A DNA stretch of 64,000 nucleotides from Ruminococcus albus AD2013 (GTDB lineage Bacteria; Bacillota; Clostridia; Oscillospirales; Ruminococcaceae): NCBI RefSeq assembly GCF_000526775.1, contig NZ_JAGS01000001.1, positions 1,860,001 to 1,924,000 of the forward strand, read 5' to 3'. This document shows positions 41,190 to 51,400 of the stretch, piece by piece. Position numbers and translations under genes: made by a program. The first letter of the stretch is position 1. Each line of letters opens with the position of its first letter. The notes beneath the pieces are model-generated. The model made no database searches, was not told where the DNA came from, and saw nothing but the letters and a program-made list of their open reading frames with translations.

Positions 41190-42443
41190 TTGACAAACAT
41201 TTTTGGATTAGATGAAAAAATACTGACCCTTGCTGCTGAGGCTGAGGGTGAATGCAAGGAGGTATTTGCGGAGATAGACCGCATCGCCGAGATAAACGGG
41301 CAGAAAGTCCTGAAAGCATTCATCGACAACCGTGTGAGCGAGGGCTGTCTGAAAGGTACTACAGGCTACGGCTACGGCGATATCGGCAGAGATACTGCTG
41401 ATAAGGTCTACGCGCAGGCACTGGGCGGCGAAGATGCCATAGTAAGGCACACTTTTGTAAACGGCACCCATGCGCTTTCCACTGCGCTTTTCGGTATACT
41501 CCGTCCCGATGATGAGCTGTGTTTTCTCACAGGTGCGCCCTACGATACCCTTGAGGGCGTTGTGGGCAAAGAGGGCGACAATGGCAGCGGTTCGCTGAGA
41601 GATTTCGGCGTTAAAAGCAGCATTGTCGAGCTGAAAGAGGACGGAACTCCCGACCTTGAAGCCATTGCAAAGGCAGCAAAGGGCGCGAAAGTCGGCTACA
41701 TACAGAGATCGCGCGGATATTCCCTCAGACCTTCTTTCACCGTTGATGTGATAGCAAGTGCTATCAAAGCGGCAAAGGACGCTAATCCCGATATAATTAT
41801 ACTCACCGACAACTGCTACGGCGAATTCGTTGAAGAAAAGGAACCTCTTGCCGTTGGTGCCGACCTGATTGTAGGTTCGCTGATAAAGAACCCCGGCGGC
41901 GGAATAGCAAGCACAGGCGGATACATCTGCGGACGTGCCGACCTTGTGGAAAAATGCGCTGACAGACTCACCTGCGTGGGCATGGGCAAAGAAGTAGGCT
42001 GTTCGCTGAACATGAACAGAGAGATACTTCTGGGCTTCTTCCTCTGCCCGCAGACAGTAGCAAATGCCCTGAAAACTTCCGTTTTCGCCTGCCGACTTTT
42101 TGAAAAGCTGGGTTACAAGACCCTTCCAGAAAGCAGTAAAAAAAGAACGGATATCATCGCATCTATCCTGCTTGAAAACGAGAAGAACCTGACCGCATTC
42201 TGCAAGGGCATACAGAAAGGCAGTCCCGTTGACAGCTATGTTACTCCCGAGGCATGGGATATGCCCGGCTACGAGAGCAAGGTCATCATGGCGGCGGGCG
42301 CATTCACTATGGGCGCTTCCATCGAACTTTCAGCCGATGCCCCGATACGCGAACCCTATGCAGTATGGCTTCAGGGCGGCATAACTTACCCAAGCGGAAA
42401 GATGGGCATAATGCTGGCGGCGCAGGAACTTATCAATTCATAA
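41190..42443 (+). CDS. Methionine gamma-lyase-like PLP enzyme (YnbB family)
   Basis: The 417-residue protein starts with TTG at 41190 behind GAGGTGA. It matches the Met_gamma_lyase family long annotated as aluminium resistance protein. Motifs: GYGYGDIGRDTADKVYA, GTHALSTALFG, TGAPYDTLEGVVG, TDNCYGEFVE, and the PLP lysine region GSLIKNPGGGIASTGGYICG (about 228-247). The reaction is probably C-S lyase or related; the true substrate is not settled for the family. Spacing to the preceding gene is 67 bp. Confidence 0.9.
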   Translation: MTNIFGLDEKILTLAAEAEGECKEVFAEIDRIAEINGQKVLKAFIDNRVSEGCLKGTTGYGYGDIGRDTADKVYAQALGGEDAIVRHTFVNGTHALSTALFGILRPDDELCFLTGAPYDTLEGVVGKEGDNGSGSLRDFGVKSSIVELKEDGTPDLEAIAKAAKGAKVGYIQRSRGYSLRPSFTVDVIASAIKAAKDANPDIIILTDNCYGEFVEEKEPLAVGADLIVGSLIKNPGGGIASTGGYICGRADLVEKCADRLTCVGMGKEVGCSLNMNREILLGFFLCPQTVANALKTSVFACRLFEKLGYKTLPESSKKRTDIIASILLENEKNLTAFCKGIQKGSPVDSYVTPEAWDMPGYESKVIMAAGAFTMGASIELSADAPIREPYAVWLQGGITYPSGKMGIMLAAQELINS

Positions 42444-42468
42444 TTCATAATGCATAATTCATAATTAT
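42435..42468. repeat. AT-rich microrepeat
   Basis: TTCATAATTCATAATGCATA continues with further ATTCATAATT units. The reverse complement of the same unit is repeated at 56741-56775. Confidence 0.7.
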
Positions 42469-42500
42469 TGACATAATGGAAAGATGGGAGAGAAAACGAT

Positions 42501-43076
42501 ATGACAGAAATGGATATTATAGAATTAAGTCTTTACATCGGTTTTATTTCATTATGCATGATTGTTTATTTTTCTCCTTCAATAATTAATTATTTGAAAA
42601 AAAAGCATCATGAAAAACTTTCTAAGCAAAATCAAGAAACGTATCAAAAAGAAGTTAAAAGAATCGCTAAAGAATATGAATCTTCACAGTTCTTAGCAGA
42701 TATTTATTCAGAAATCAAATCAGCATCAATTAGTTTTGGATTTAATGATGATATGCCAATAAAATCAGTACGTATTCATCATGATCATTTAGAAGTTTCT
42801 TTTTATAATGAAAACGTTGAAAAATATTATAACAAAGAGATTATGTTTAAGAATTTGGGATATAAAGAATTGAAAAGTTCAGATCCTAAAATAATGGATT
42901 TAAAGATAGGAAGAAATCCTGAAGAAGACGGTTTCGGTGAAGCATTGCAGGTAAAACTCGGTGATCAGTATTACTATGTTGCGGATTGGGATGATCATCT
43001 TTTACAAGCAAGATATTATATTAAGACAAAAAGAGAGTTTATTTCACCTGAAAGCAAACTTAAACCAACAAGATAA
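42501..43076 (+). CDS. AT-rich membrane-anchored hypothetical protein, 191 aa
   Basis: The N-terminal helix (IELSLYIGFISLCMIVYFSPSIINYL) is followed by a basic coiled-coil-like linker and a soluble domain (FGFNDDMPIKSVRIHHDHLEVSF, LGDQYYYVADWDDHLLQARYYI). GGGAGAG precedes ATG 42501. It is clearly more AT-rich than its neighbours and uses many AAA and ATT codons, which suggests acquisition. An AT microrepeat abuts its upstream side. No family recognised. Confidence 0.72.
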   Translation: MTEMDIIELSLYIGFISLCMIVYFSPSIINYLKKKHHEKLSKQNQETYQKEVKRIAKEYESSQFLADIYSEIKSASISFGFNDDMPIKSVRIHHDHLEVSFYNENVEKYYNKEIMFKNLGYKELKSSDPKIMDLKIGRNPEEDGFGEALQVKLGDQYYYVADWDDHLLQARYYIKTKREFISPESKLKPTR

Positions 43077-43101
43077 AACAATAATAAGGAGTTGATAAAC
43101 T

Positions 43102-44061
43102 ATGGCAGAGATATTCAGTGTAACAGTCAGCGAGATAGTAAAGCAGCTAGGGCTTGAACTGCTCTATGCTCCCGATAATATCGATGAGCTGATAGTCACC
43201 GACAACGACTGCAACCGTCCCGGATTGCAGCTGATGGGATTCTATGAGTACTTCAACGCCGAGCGTATACAGATATGCGGCAATATGGAGTTTGCTTATC
43301 TGGCTTCCATCGATGAAGAAGTAAGAAGACAAAGACTCGACGCACTTTTTGCAACAAAGATACCAATGTTCATCGTAGCAAGAAGCCATGAGCTCTATCC
43401 CGAAATGATAGATATAGCTTCAAAGTACGGCGTGCCGATAGCACGTACCTCCGACAGTACCACTGCGTTCATCGCAGCGCTTATCGGCTACCTGAATGTT
43501 GAGCTTGCACCCCGTATCACCCGCCACGGCGTGCTTATCGAAGTATACGGCGAAGGCATACTCATCGTGGGCGAAAGCGGCGTAGGTAAGAGCGAGACCG
43601 CTATCGAGCTGGTAAAGCGCGGACATCGTCTTGTGGCTGACGACGCCGTTGAGATAAGAAAGACCTCCAGCAGAACTCTGGTAGGTCAGTCCCCCGATAA
43701 CATCAGGCATTTTCTCGAACTCCGCGGCATAGGTATTATAAATACCAGAAGACTGTTCGGTATGGGTGCCGTTAAGATATCCGAAAAGATAGACCTCATC
43801 GTTCAGCTCGAACCCTGGGACAGCAAGAAGATATACGACCGTATGGGCGTGGATAACGAGTATACTTCAATACTCGGCATAAAGATACCCAGCCTTACCA
43901 TACCGATAAAGCCCGGCCGTAACCTCGCTGTTATACTGGAAGTTGCCGCTATGAACAACCGTCACAAGAAGATGGGCTACAATGCAGCGGCTGAGCTTTT
44001 ACAGAACCTCGGTCTTGAAATGGATACCAAGGAATCCGTAAAGAACTGGGACGTTTTCTGA
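43102..44061 (+). CDS. hprK: HPr kinase/phosphorylase
   Basis: The 319-residue protein phosphorylates and dephosphorylates HPr at Ser46, controlling carbon catabolite repression. The C-terminal catalytic domain has the P-loop GESGVGKSE (about 155-163), the capping region LVADDAVEIRK, and the HprK signature ELRGIGIINTRRLFGMGAV (about 208). The N-terminal domain is complete. AAGGAG precedes ATG 43102. It starts the conserved cluster hprK-murB-rapZ; yvcK and whiA, which often follow rapZ, are absent here. Confidence 0.95.
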   Translation: MAEIFSVTVSEIVKQLGLELLYAPDNIDELIVTDNDCNRPGLQLMGFYEYFNAERIQICGNMEFAYLASIDEEVRRQRLDALFATKIPMFIVARSHELYPEMIDIASKYGVPIARTSDSTTAFIAALIGYLNVELAPRITRHGVLIEVYGEGILIVGESGVGKSETAIELVKRGHRLVADDAVEIRKTSSRTLVGQSPDNIRHFLELRGIGIINTRRLFGMGAVKISEKIDLIVQLEPWDSKKIYDRMGVDNEYTSILGIKIPSLTIPIKPGRNLAVILEVAAMNNRHKKMGYNAAAELLQNLGLEMDTKESVKNWDVF

Positions 44062-44183
44062 TATAGCTTGCATACGGCGTGGTACGTCCTGCTGACATAG
44101 TCACGGGATATCGCCATGCCGCTTTATGCCAAAATGTCCGATAGGATATTTCGGCACCAATAAACAAACAAGGAGAAGAACAA

Positions 44184-45119
44184 GTGAAAGAACTTGATAT
44201 GAACACACGTTCATTGCTGGAACTTGCGGAAGAACTGGAATGCAGAGTATTCCCGAACGAACCGCTGGATAAACACAACACCTTCCGCATAGGCGGATGC
44301 TGTTCGGCAATGATAGATATAAATTCGCCAGATAATCTCTCCCAGCTGTGGGAAGAAGCGAACCGTCTCGGCATAAGGACGATGGCACTGGGCAACGGCT
44401 CGAATGTACTGTTCGATGACCGCGGCTACAACGGCGTTATCTTCCTGATAGGCAGCTCGATGGATAAGATATATATGAAAGACGAAAATACCATCGTTGC
44501 ACAGGCGGGCTGTCCCTTGCTGAAGCTTTGCCGCTTCGCACTGGAACACTCTCTCAGCGGTATGGAATTCGCATACGGTATCCCGGGAAGCGTCGGCGGC
44601 GCTATATTCATGAACGCAGGCGCATACGGCGGAGAGATCAAGGACGTTATAAAATACGGCAGAGCAGTTGACCGCGCAGGCAGACAGTTTGAATACCAGA
44701 ACGACCAGATGAAGTTCGGTTACAGGACCAGCAGGTTCATCGAGAGCGGTGAACTGATAGTCGAGGGTGAATTTGAACTGCCGGGCGGAAGCTATGACGA
44801 GATACAGGATAAGATGGTAGACCTCATGGGACGCCGCCGCGATAAACAGCCCCTGAATATGCCCAGCGCAGGCAGTACCTTCAAAAGACCCACAGGTGAA
44901 GGACTTTTCGCAGGCAAGCTTATTCAGGACAGCGGACTAAGAGGTTTCTCCGTGGGCGGAGCGCAGGTAAGCGAGAAGCACTGCGGATTCGTAGTGAACA
45001 AAGGCGGCGCAACAAGCGCCGATGTACTGGAACTTATAAAACAGGTACAGGAAAAAGTATTAAAAGATACGGGCATAGAGCTTGAATGTGAGGTAAGATA
45101 CATACCTTACGAAGCTTAA
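44184..45119 (+). CDS. murB: UDP-N-acetylenolpyruvoylglucosamine reductase
   Basis: The 311-residue protein starts with GTG at 44184 behind AAGGAGAAG. The FAD-binding domain has NTFRIGG (about 31), GNGSNVLFDDRGYNGVI (about 71) and YGIPGSVGGAIFMNAGAYGGE (about 133). The substrate domain has FGYRTSRF and PSAGSTFKRP with the catalytic Ser (about 232). It is the type II form usual in Firmicutes. It makes UDP-MurNAc with NADPH. Confidence 0.95.
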   Translation: MKELDMNTRSLLELAEELECRVFPNEPLDKHNTFRIGGCCSAMIDINSPDNLSQLWEEANRLGIRTMALGNGSNVLFDDRGYNGVIFLIGSSMDKIYMKDENTIVAQAGCPLLKLCRFALEHSLSGMEFAYGIPGSVGGAIFMNAGAYGGEIKDVIKYGRAVDRAGRQFEYQNDQMKFGYRTSRFIESGELIVEGEFELPGGSYDEIQDKMVDLMGRRRDKQPLNMPSAGSTFKRPTGEGLFAGKLIQDSGLRGFSVGGAQVSEKHCGFVVNKGGATSADVLELIKQVQEKVLKDTGIELECEVRYIPYEA

Positions 45120-45150
45120 AATACTCCTTGAAAATCAGGGTAAAAAGGGG

Positions 45151-46020
45151 ATGGATGAAGTGCAGTTCGTAGTAGTTACAGGTATTTCAGGGTCGGGCAA
45201 ATCGACCGCTATAGATGTTCTGGAGGATATAGGGTATTACTGCATAGATAATATGCCGCCCGAGCTTATGGTAAAGTTTGCCGATATATGTGTTCAGTCC
45301 GAGGGTAATTTTGACAAAGTCGCTTTCGTTGCCGATGTACGCGGCGGAGCACTTTTCTTCAAGCTGAAGGACGCTATAACAGATATGCGCAATATGGGCA
45401 TCAAAGTCAAAGTTATATTCCTTGATTGCAGCGATGAAGTGATAATGCGCCGCTATAAAGAAACACGCCGCAGGCACCCTCTTTACGAGATAGCCAACGG
45501 CAATATACGCGATGCCATAGAGACCGAGCGCAGGCTTCTTGAATCGGTCAGGGACGAAGTGGATTATTATATCGACACCTCCTCCACCTCAACGGCTGAA
45601 TTCAAAAGCAAGATGTACGATATCTTCCTGAGCGCGGGACAATCCGCCATGAGGATAGAAGTGCGTTCTTTCGGCTTCAAATACGGTGTCATGAACGATG
45701 CAGACCTCACTTTCGATGTAAGATGTCTGCCGAACCCGTTCTATATACCCGAGCTGAAGAGCAAAACAGGTCTTGACCCCGCGGTGTCGGGGTACGTCAT
45801 GAGTTTTAAGGAAGCACAGACTCTCCTGGAAAAGCTCACAGACCTCATCGACTACCTTATCCCTCTTTATGAAAAAGAGGGCAAGGCACAGCTGGTCATA
45901 GCTTTCGGCTGTACAGGCGGAAAGCACAGAAGTGTGACTTTCGCAGAAGCAGTCGCAAAGCACCTTACCGATTCAGGCAAGACCATAAGGCTGGCTCACC
46001 GGGATATCGAAAAGAGATAA
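45151..46020 (+). CDS. rapZ: RNase adapter / nucleotide-binding protein RapZ (YvcJ)
   Basis: The 289-residue P-loop protein has Walker A GISGSGKST (about 11-19), IDNMPPELMVKFADI (about 34) and Walker B-like KVIFLDCSDEVIMRRYKETRRRHPL. The C-terminal domain ends with GCTGGKHRSVTFAEAV (about 252), which in E. coli RapZ binds GlcN6P and in Firmicutes is linked to UDP-GlcNAc sensing and cell envelope. AAAAAGGGG precedes ATG 45151. It follows murB by 31 bp. Confidence 0.95.
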   Translation: MDEVQFVVVTGISGSGKSTAIDVLEDIGYYCIDNMPPELMVKFADICVQSEGNFDKVAFVADVRGGALFFKLKDAITDMRNMGIKVKVIFLDCSDEVIMRRYKETRRRHPLYEIANGNIRDAIETERRLLESVRDEVDYYIDTSSTSTAEFKSKMYDIFLSAGQSAMRIEVRSFGFKYGVMNDADLTFDVRCLPNPFYIPELKSKTGLDPAVSGYVMSFKEAQTLLEKLTDLIDYLIPLYEKEGKAQLVIAFGCTGGKHRSVTFAEAVAKHLTDSGKTIRLAHRDIEKR

Positions 46021-46027
46021 AAAACCA

Positions 46028-46070
46028 AGGCAGCACCCCACGTATGCAAACGTGTGATGCTGCCTTTTTC
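46028..46070. terminator. Bidirectional terminator between rapZ and spoIVB
   Basis: AGGCAGCA and TGCTGCCT pair, with TTTTT on the plus side. The minus-side A/T tract is weaker. It overlaps the spoIVB stop. Confidence 0.75.
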
Positions 46071-47277
46071 ATCGCGATTTTTCTGCGCAGGAAACCATAT
46101 CCTCCGCGAATATCCCGTAGCCCCGCGTCGGGTCATCGATAAACACATGAGTGACCGCCCCGACAAGCCTGCCGTCCTGCATTATCGGCGAACCGCTCAT
46201 GCCCTGCACGATACCCCCTGTTTCGCCGATAAGACGTTCATCGGTGATGTGTACCACAAGGTCATGCTCAGAACCGTCGCTGAGGTCGATATGCTCTATC
46301 CGCGCAGAATATGGCTCGGGGGCTTTGCCGTCTACCGAGGAATATATCTGCACACTTCCACGGTGTACCTCCTGCTTGTAGCCCAGCTCGACTTCCTCTT
46401 TTTCATCGGGAGCATTTTCCAGTTTACCGAAAAGCCCTGCCTCACAGTTCAGTGTTATCTCACCCAGAACTTCTTCACCCGAAAATTCCCCCAGAAGCTG
46501 CCCCGGAGAACCCTCCTCCGAGGGTATCAGCCCCGTTATCTCGATATCCCCCACAGCACCCTCCGAAAGGGGCAGGATATTACCTGTATCACTGTCGCAT
46601 ACGGCATGACCCAACCCGCCGAAAACTCCGCTGTCCTTGTCAAAAAATGTCAGCGTGCCTATCCCCGCCGAGGAATCCCGCACCCACATTCCCGCCTTGT
46701 ATCCGCCCTCAAAATATGCAGGTTCAAGCATAACGTTCTTATCCTTTCCGTCCCGCCGATAGACCACCTCACAGCCGCTGTCACGGCATTTTCTGACTTC
46801 TTCGGAAATATCGCGGTTTGAACGTATATTCCTGCCGTTGACGGATATAATTATATCACCTTTTCTTATCCCGCACTCCCTCGCAGGACACCGACCGCCC
46901 ACATCGGTTAGTTCAACAACTATCACCCCGTCTGTCAGAAGCTTTATACCAAAGGTCTCACCACAGGGCACAAGCTTAGGTCTTTCGCTGCAAACAGCAG
47001 TAACGTCCTTCACAGGCACCGCCCCGAAAAGCATAAGCGTGCTTTCCCTGCCACGTGAAGTATCCCCTGATAGATCCGTCAGCGCTGTCATGTAGGAACG
47101 TTTCGCAGGGCGTGAGGATATGCTGAAAAATGTGTTCAGTTCAAGCTTGCCGTCATGTGCCACGCTGTAACTGTCGGGGAGTGTCCTGTCATAAAATCCT
47201 GCCACACCAAGCAAAGTCAGCGTTAAAGCCCCTGCTGCCGCGGCTGTCCGCCTGAAAAAATATTTTGTTATTTCCAT
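46069..47277 (-). CDS. spoIVB: SpoIVB peptidase
   Basis: The 402-residue protein starts at ATG 47277 behind AAGGAAGA. An N-terminal TM anchor (AAAAGALTLTLLGVAGFY) is followed by a PDZ domain (GRCPARECGIRKGDIIISVNGRNI, about 160-185) and an S55 serine protease domain with catalytic His in GGLGHAVCD (about 248) and Ser in VQGMSGSPIM (about 375). In Bacillus it is secreted by the forespore and triggers pro-sigma-K processing via SpoIVFA. Its presence supports a sporulation-capable ancestry. Confidence 0.93.
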   Translation of the reverse strand: MEITKYFFRRTAAAAGALTLTLLGVAGFYDRTLPDSYSVAHDGKLELNTFFSISSRPAKRSYMTALTDLSGDTSRGRESTLMLFGAVPVKDVTAVCSERPKLVPCGETFGIKLLTDGVIVVELTDVGGRCPARECGIRKGDIIISVNGRNIRSNRDISEEVRKCRDSGCEVVYRRDGKDKNVMLEPAYFEGGYKAGMWVRDSSAGIGTLTFFDKDSGVFGGLGHAVCDSDTGNILPLSEGAVGDIEITGLIPSEEGSPGQLLGEFSGEEVLGEITLNCEAGLFGKLENAPDEKEEVELGYKQEVHRGSVQIYSSVDGKAPEPYSARIEHIDLSDGSEHDLVVHITDERLIGETGGIVQGMSGSPIMQDGRLVGAVTHVFIDDPTRGYGIFAEDMVSCAEKSR

Positions 47278-47472
47278 TTTATTCTTCCTTTTCCAAGTTT
47301 TTTCAACTTTCGGCTGAATACCGAAGTCATTACTATTGTTGACCGTCAGCCGCATTTGATACAGCCGCCCCATAAAGTATTATTTGTTATGGCAAAAGAA
47401 ACTCTATTTTTTTCAAGTGTCATTTTTTTGCATGAACTTTCATTCAGACATTGTTTTATACATTTTCCCCTG

Positions 47473-47501
47473 TTGCAAAAAACACATCAATGTGTTATAA
47501 T
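47473..47501 (+). promoter_or_regulatory. Promoter of the 212-aa membrane protein gene
   Basis: TTGCAA (47473-47478), 17 bp, TATAAT (47496-47501). Confidence 0.75.
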
Positions 47502-47564
47502 AGATTACGGCTTTTTCGCCGCATATCAGATAATGAAAATGTTAACATATACAAGAGGTAAAAA

Positions 47565-48203
47565 ATGTCAAAAAAGGATAGACTTAAAGCGCAGTCGCAG
47601 AAACAGATACGCGAACGCCGTGAACAAGAGGAAGAAGAACGCGAGGAACGTGAAGCTGCCCGAAACAGACAAAGCAAGTCCGCTAAAAAACTGCTGAACA
47701 AAACGAAATACGGACGCTACGGCAAGGAACCTTGGGCATTCCTTTTCCTGCGTCTGCTTATGCTGATACCATTCGCATGGTCGGGCATATACTACGGACT
47801 CATCGTAATATTCGGCACCTTCGGCGGATACATAGTACCTCAGCCCCCGCAATGGGTGGGCTGGACGATGCTTGCAGGAGATATACTGATACTTGCGGGC
47901 ATCATCATTGAATATCTCAAAAAGCATATACCCGCTTTCGTCTTCATCGCAGCGGGTACGGGACTGTACCTTAAAGCGTCACAGTATTTCATCAACTATC
48001 TCTCTGACAGGCTGGATAAAGTGTATGTGGAGGAAGAGATACGCGGCATCGACCGTGAATATATGAAACACCATTACCCGATGGCTGCAGTGGCTGTACT
48101 TGAACTTTGTATACTCATCTGGTGGATAGTACTGAAGATACTGGCGGCTAAACGGCTGAAACACGAGCGTGATACCGCCCCCGTCAAGTCCGTCGTGGAG
48201 TAG
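47565..48203 (+). CDS. Hypothetical membrane protein with charged N-terminus, 212 aa
   Basis: Residues 1-48 form a highly charged likely helix (RERREQEEEEREEREAARNR) and carry no signal peptide. Four hydrophobic helices follow (FLFLRLLMLIPFAWSGIYYGL, MLAGDILILAGIIIEYL, AFVFIAAGTGLYL, VLELCILIWWIVLKILAA). AGAGG precedes ATG 47565. No family recognised. It has its own promoter and terminator and stands directly before ileS. Confidence 0.78.
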   Translation: MSKKDRLKAQSQKQIRERREQEEEEREEREAARNRQSKSAKKLLNKTKYGRYGKEPWAFLFLRLLMLIPFAWSGIYYGLIVIFGTFGGYIVPQPPQWVGWTMLAGDILILAGIIIEYLKKHIPAFVFIAAGTGLYLKASQYFINYLSDRLDKVYVEEEIRGIDREYMKHHYPMAAVAVLELCILIWWIVLKILAAKRLKHERDTAPVKSVVE

Positions 48204-48224
48204 TATACAGGCAACAACGATCAT

Positions 48225-48267
48225 AACAGCGCAGACTTCCCGATCATGGGAGATCTGCGCTGTTTTT
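48225..48267 (+). terminator. Terminator before ileS
   Basis: AACAGCGCAGA and TCTGCGCTGTT pair with an inner TCCC/GGGA stem, followed by TTTTT. Confidence 0.85.
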
Positions 48268-48318
48268 GCAGATATATGATTTCAGGGGAGATTTTGCAAG
48301 ATTGTTAATAAAATATGC

Positions 48319-48347
48319 TTGACATTGACAGCATAGGGTGGTATAAT
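48319..48347 (+). promoter_or_regulatory. ileS promoter
   Basis: TTGACA (48319-48324), 17 bp, TATAAT (48342-48347). The leader of about 55-65 nt is too short for a T-box. Confidence 0.85.
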
Positions 48348-48405
48348 TGATTTTGTATATTTTAGGCGCGGGTTAAATAGAACAGCTCCCGCCAAGAAAA
48401 GGTGT

Positions 48406-51400
48406 GTGAATAATTTGAAGTACGAAGAACTGGCAGGAAAGCCCAACATTCCCGAAATTCAGGAAGATGTCCTGAAATTCTGGAAAGACGAAAGCGTATT
48501 TGAAAAATCGGTCAACAAGGAAGCTCCCGAGGTCGTATTCTATGACGGACCTCCGTTCCCAACCGGAAAGCCTCACCACGGTACCATACTGGTATCGTTC
48601 ATCAAGGACATGATAGCCCGTTACTGGACAATGAAGGGCTACAAGGTCCCCAGAGTATGGGGCTGGGACTGCCATGGTCTGCCTATCGAGAACCAGGTCG
48701 AGAAGGATCTGGGTATCGATGACAAGAACTACATCGAGAATACTTTGGGTATAGACAAGTTCAACGACAAGTGCTTTGAGCTGGTAAGCGGCAATAACGA
48801 AGCATGGAAAGAATACGTTGAACAAATGGCGCGCTGGGTAGATTACGACGGCGCATACAAGACCATGAACCCCACATTTATGGAATCCGTAATGTGGGCA
48901 TTCAAGCAGTGCTACGATAAGGGACTCATCTACCGTGATTACAGAGTTACCCCCTACTGCACACACTGCGAGACCTCTCTTTCTATCTCCGATACAAGAG
49001 AGTCCGACTCCACAAGACCCCGTCAGGACAGATGGATAATCACAAAGTTCAAGACCGAGGAAGTTATCGACGGCAAGCCCGTATTCTTCCTGGCATGGAC
49101 AACTACTCCCTGGACACTGCCTTCAAACCTGTGTCTGGCAGTAGGCAAGGATCTTGAATATGCTTTCTGTGACGTAGGCGACGAGATATTCATCGCTTGT
49201 ACCGCAGTTCTTCCCAGATATGACAAGATCTTCGGCAAGGAACCCAAGATAGTAAAGACCGCAAAGGGCGAGGAACTGGTAGGCAGAACTTATGAGCCCC
49301 TCTTCCCCTATTTTGCAGATCTTAAAGATAAGGCATTCAGAGTCGTTACAGCTGATTATGTCGGTGCTGACGAAGGTGTTGGTATCGTACATACCGCTCC
49401 CGCTTTCGGTGAGGACGACTACTGGACCTGCAAGAACAACGGAATCCCGCTGGTGAACCCCGTTGACGCTAAGGGCAGATTCACCGAGGAAGTAACCGAC
49501 TTCTATGAGAAGGACGGCGAGAAGAACGTTATCGAGATGAACCCCACAGTTATCCGCTTCCTTTACGAGCAGGGTAAGGCTGTTGCTGACGGTACCATCG
49601 AGCATAACTATCCTCACTGCTGGAGATGTAAGAGACCTCTGATATACAAGGCTATGGACGCTTGGTACTTCGATGTTACCAAGATCAAGGACAAGCTGAT
49701 CGCCCAGAACGAGAATATCAACTGGGTACCCGAGACCGTTAAGCACGGCAGATTCGGCAAGTGGCTCGAAAATGCCCGTGACTGGAACATCTCCAGAAAC
49801 AGATACTGGTCTACTCCTATCCCGATATGGGAGTGCGACAAGTGCGGCAAGAGAGTCGTACTCGGTTCTATCGACGAGATCGAAGAAAAGAGCGGCGTAA
49901 GACTCACAAATCTGCACAGACAGTATATGGATAAGATCAAATTCAAGTGCGACTGCCCCGATTGCGACGGCACTATGGTAAGAGTACCCGAAGTTCTCGA
50001 CTGCTGGTTCGAGAGCGGCTCTGTTCCTTTCGCACAGAAGCACTATCCTTTCGAGAACAAGGAATGGTTCGACAGCCACTTCCCCTCTGACTTCATCGTT
50101 GAGTATACAGGTCAGATCAGATGCTGGTTCTACTACCTGCACGTTCTCTCAGTTGCGCTGTTCGATAAGCCCTGCTTCTCAAACTGCGTAGTACACGGTA
50201 CTATACTGGCTAAGGACGGCAAGAAGCTTTCCAAGTCCTCCAGAAACTACACCGACCCCATGGAACTGATGAAGAAGTTCGGTACCGACGCATTCAGACT
50301 GTACCTCTATCAGACAAACGCTATGCTGATAGGCGATCTCCAGTTTGATGACAACGGTATATCCGATGCACTTCAGCAGATTATATTCCCCCTGTGGAAT
50401 GCCTGCAACTTCTACATCAGCTATGCTAATATAGACGATTTCAAGCCCGAGAGCCTGACACCCCCGACTTCCGACAACCAGCTCGACCGCTGGATGCTGG
50501 CTAAGCTGTGGGAGGCAAGCGAGGCTATCAGCAAGAATATGGACGCATACTTCGTAAACAAGTATGTCGAGAACCTTATCGAACTGGTAGACGGTCTGAC
50601 CAACTGGTTCATCAGACGTTCCAGAAGACGTTTCTGGGAGAAGGGTCTGAGCGAGGACAAGAAGAATGCTTACGAGACACTGTACTATGTACTGGTGAAT
50701 ATGTGCAAGCTCTTCGCACCTGCTGCTCCTATCATCGCTGAAAAGCTGTATAAAACACTTACAGGCGGCTATTCCGTTCACCTTGAAAGCTGGGCTGATA
50801 TCCCCGAGAACTTCCGTGATGACAAGCTGCTTGATGAAGTAAAGCTTGTAAGAAGCGTCATCTATCTGGCAAGATCTATCAGAAGCAAGAACAACGTTAA
50901 GAACCGTCAGCCCCTGAGCGAACTGTGTGTTGCACTCAGCGACAGCGAGGGCAATGCAGTTGTCGAGAGCTTCAAGGATATCATCGCAGAAGAACTGAAC
51001 GTTAAGGAAGTCAAGATACTCGAAAGCGCCGAGAGCGTTGCAGAGATCAAGTATGCTCCTAACTTCAACGAGATCAGAAACAGATATCCCGATAGGATAC
51101 CAGATATCATCAAGGCTGTCAAGAGCGGCAAGTTCAAGCTTGGCGAAAAGGCAGTGCTGAACATAAACGGTACCGATGAAGAGTTCGATGCTGAGGTTAT
51201 ACTGGTAACATATCAGGCTAAGGCAGGTCAGCACGTTGCTTCCGATAAGGGCATCGTTGTTTCCCTCGACCTCACCATCACCGATGAACTCCGCGACGAA
51301 GGCTTTGCAAGAGATATCGTAAGAAGCATTCAGGACGCACGCCGTAAGCTGGGCTGCGCTATCACCGACAGGATATCCATGAAGCTGACAGGCGATGTTC

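Noticed and set aside
48300..48405. Possible T-box leader for ileS
   Set aside because: The consensus promoter leaves only about 55-65 nt of leader, and no T-box sequence (GGUGG...) or antiterminator is present.
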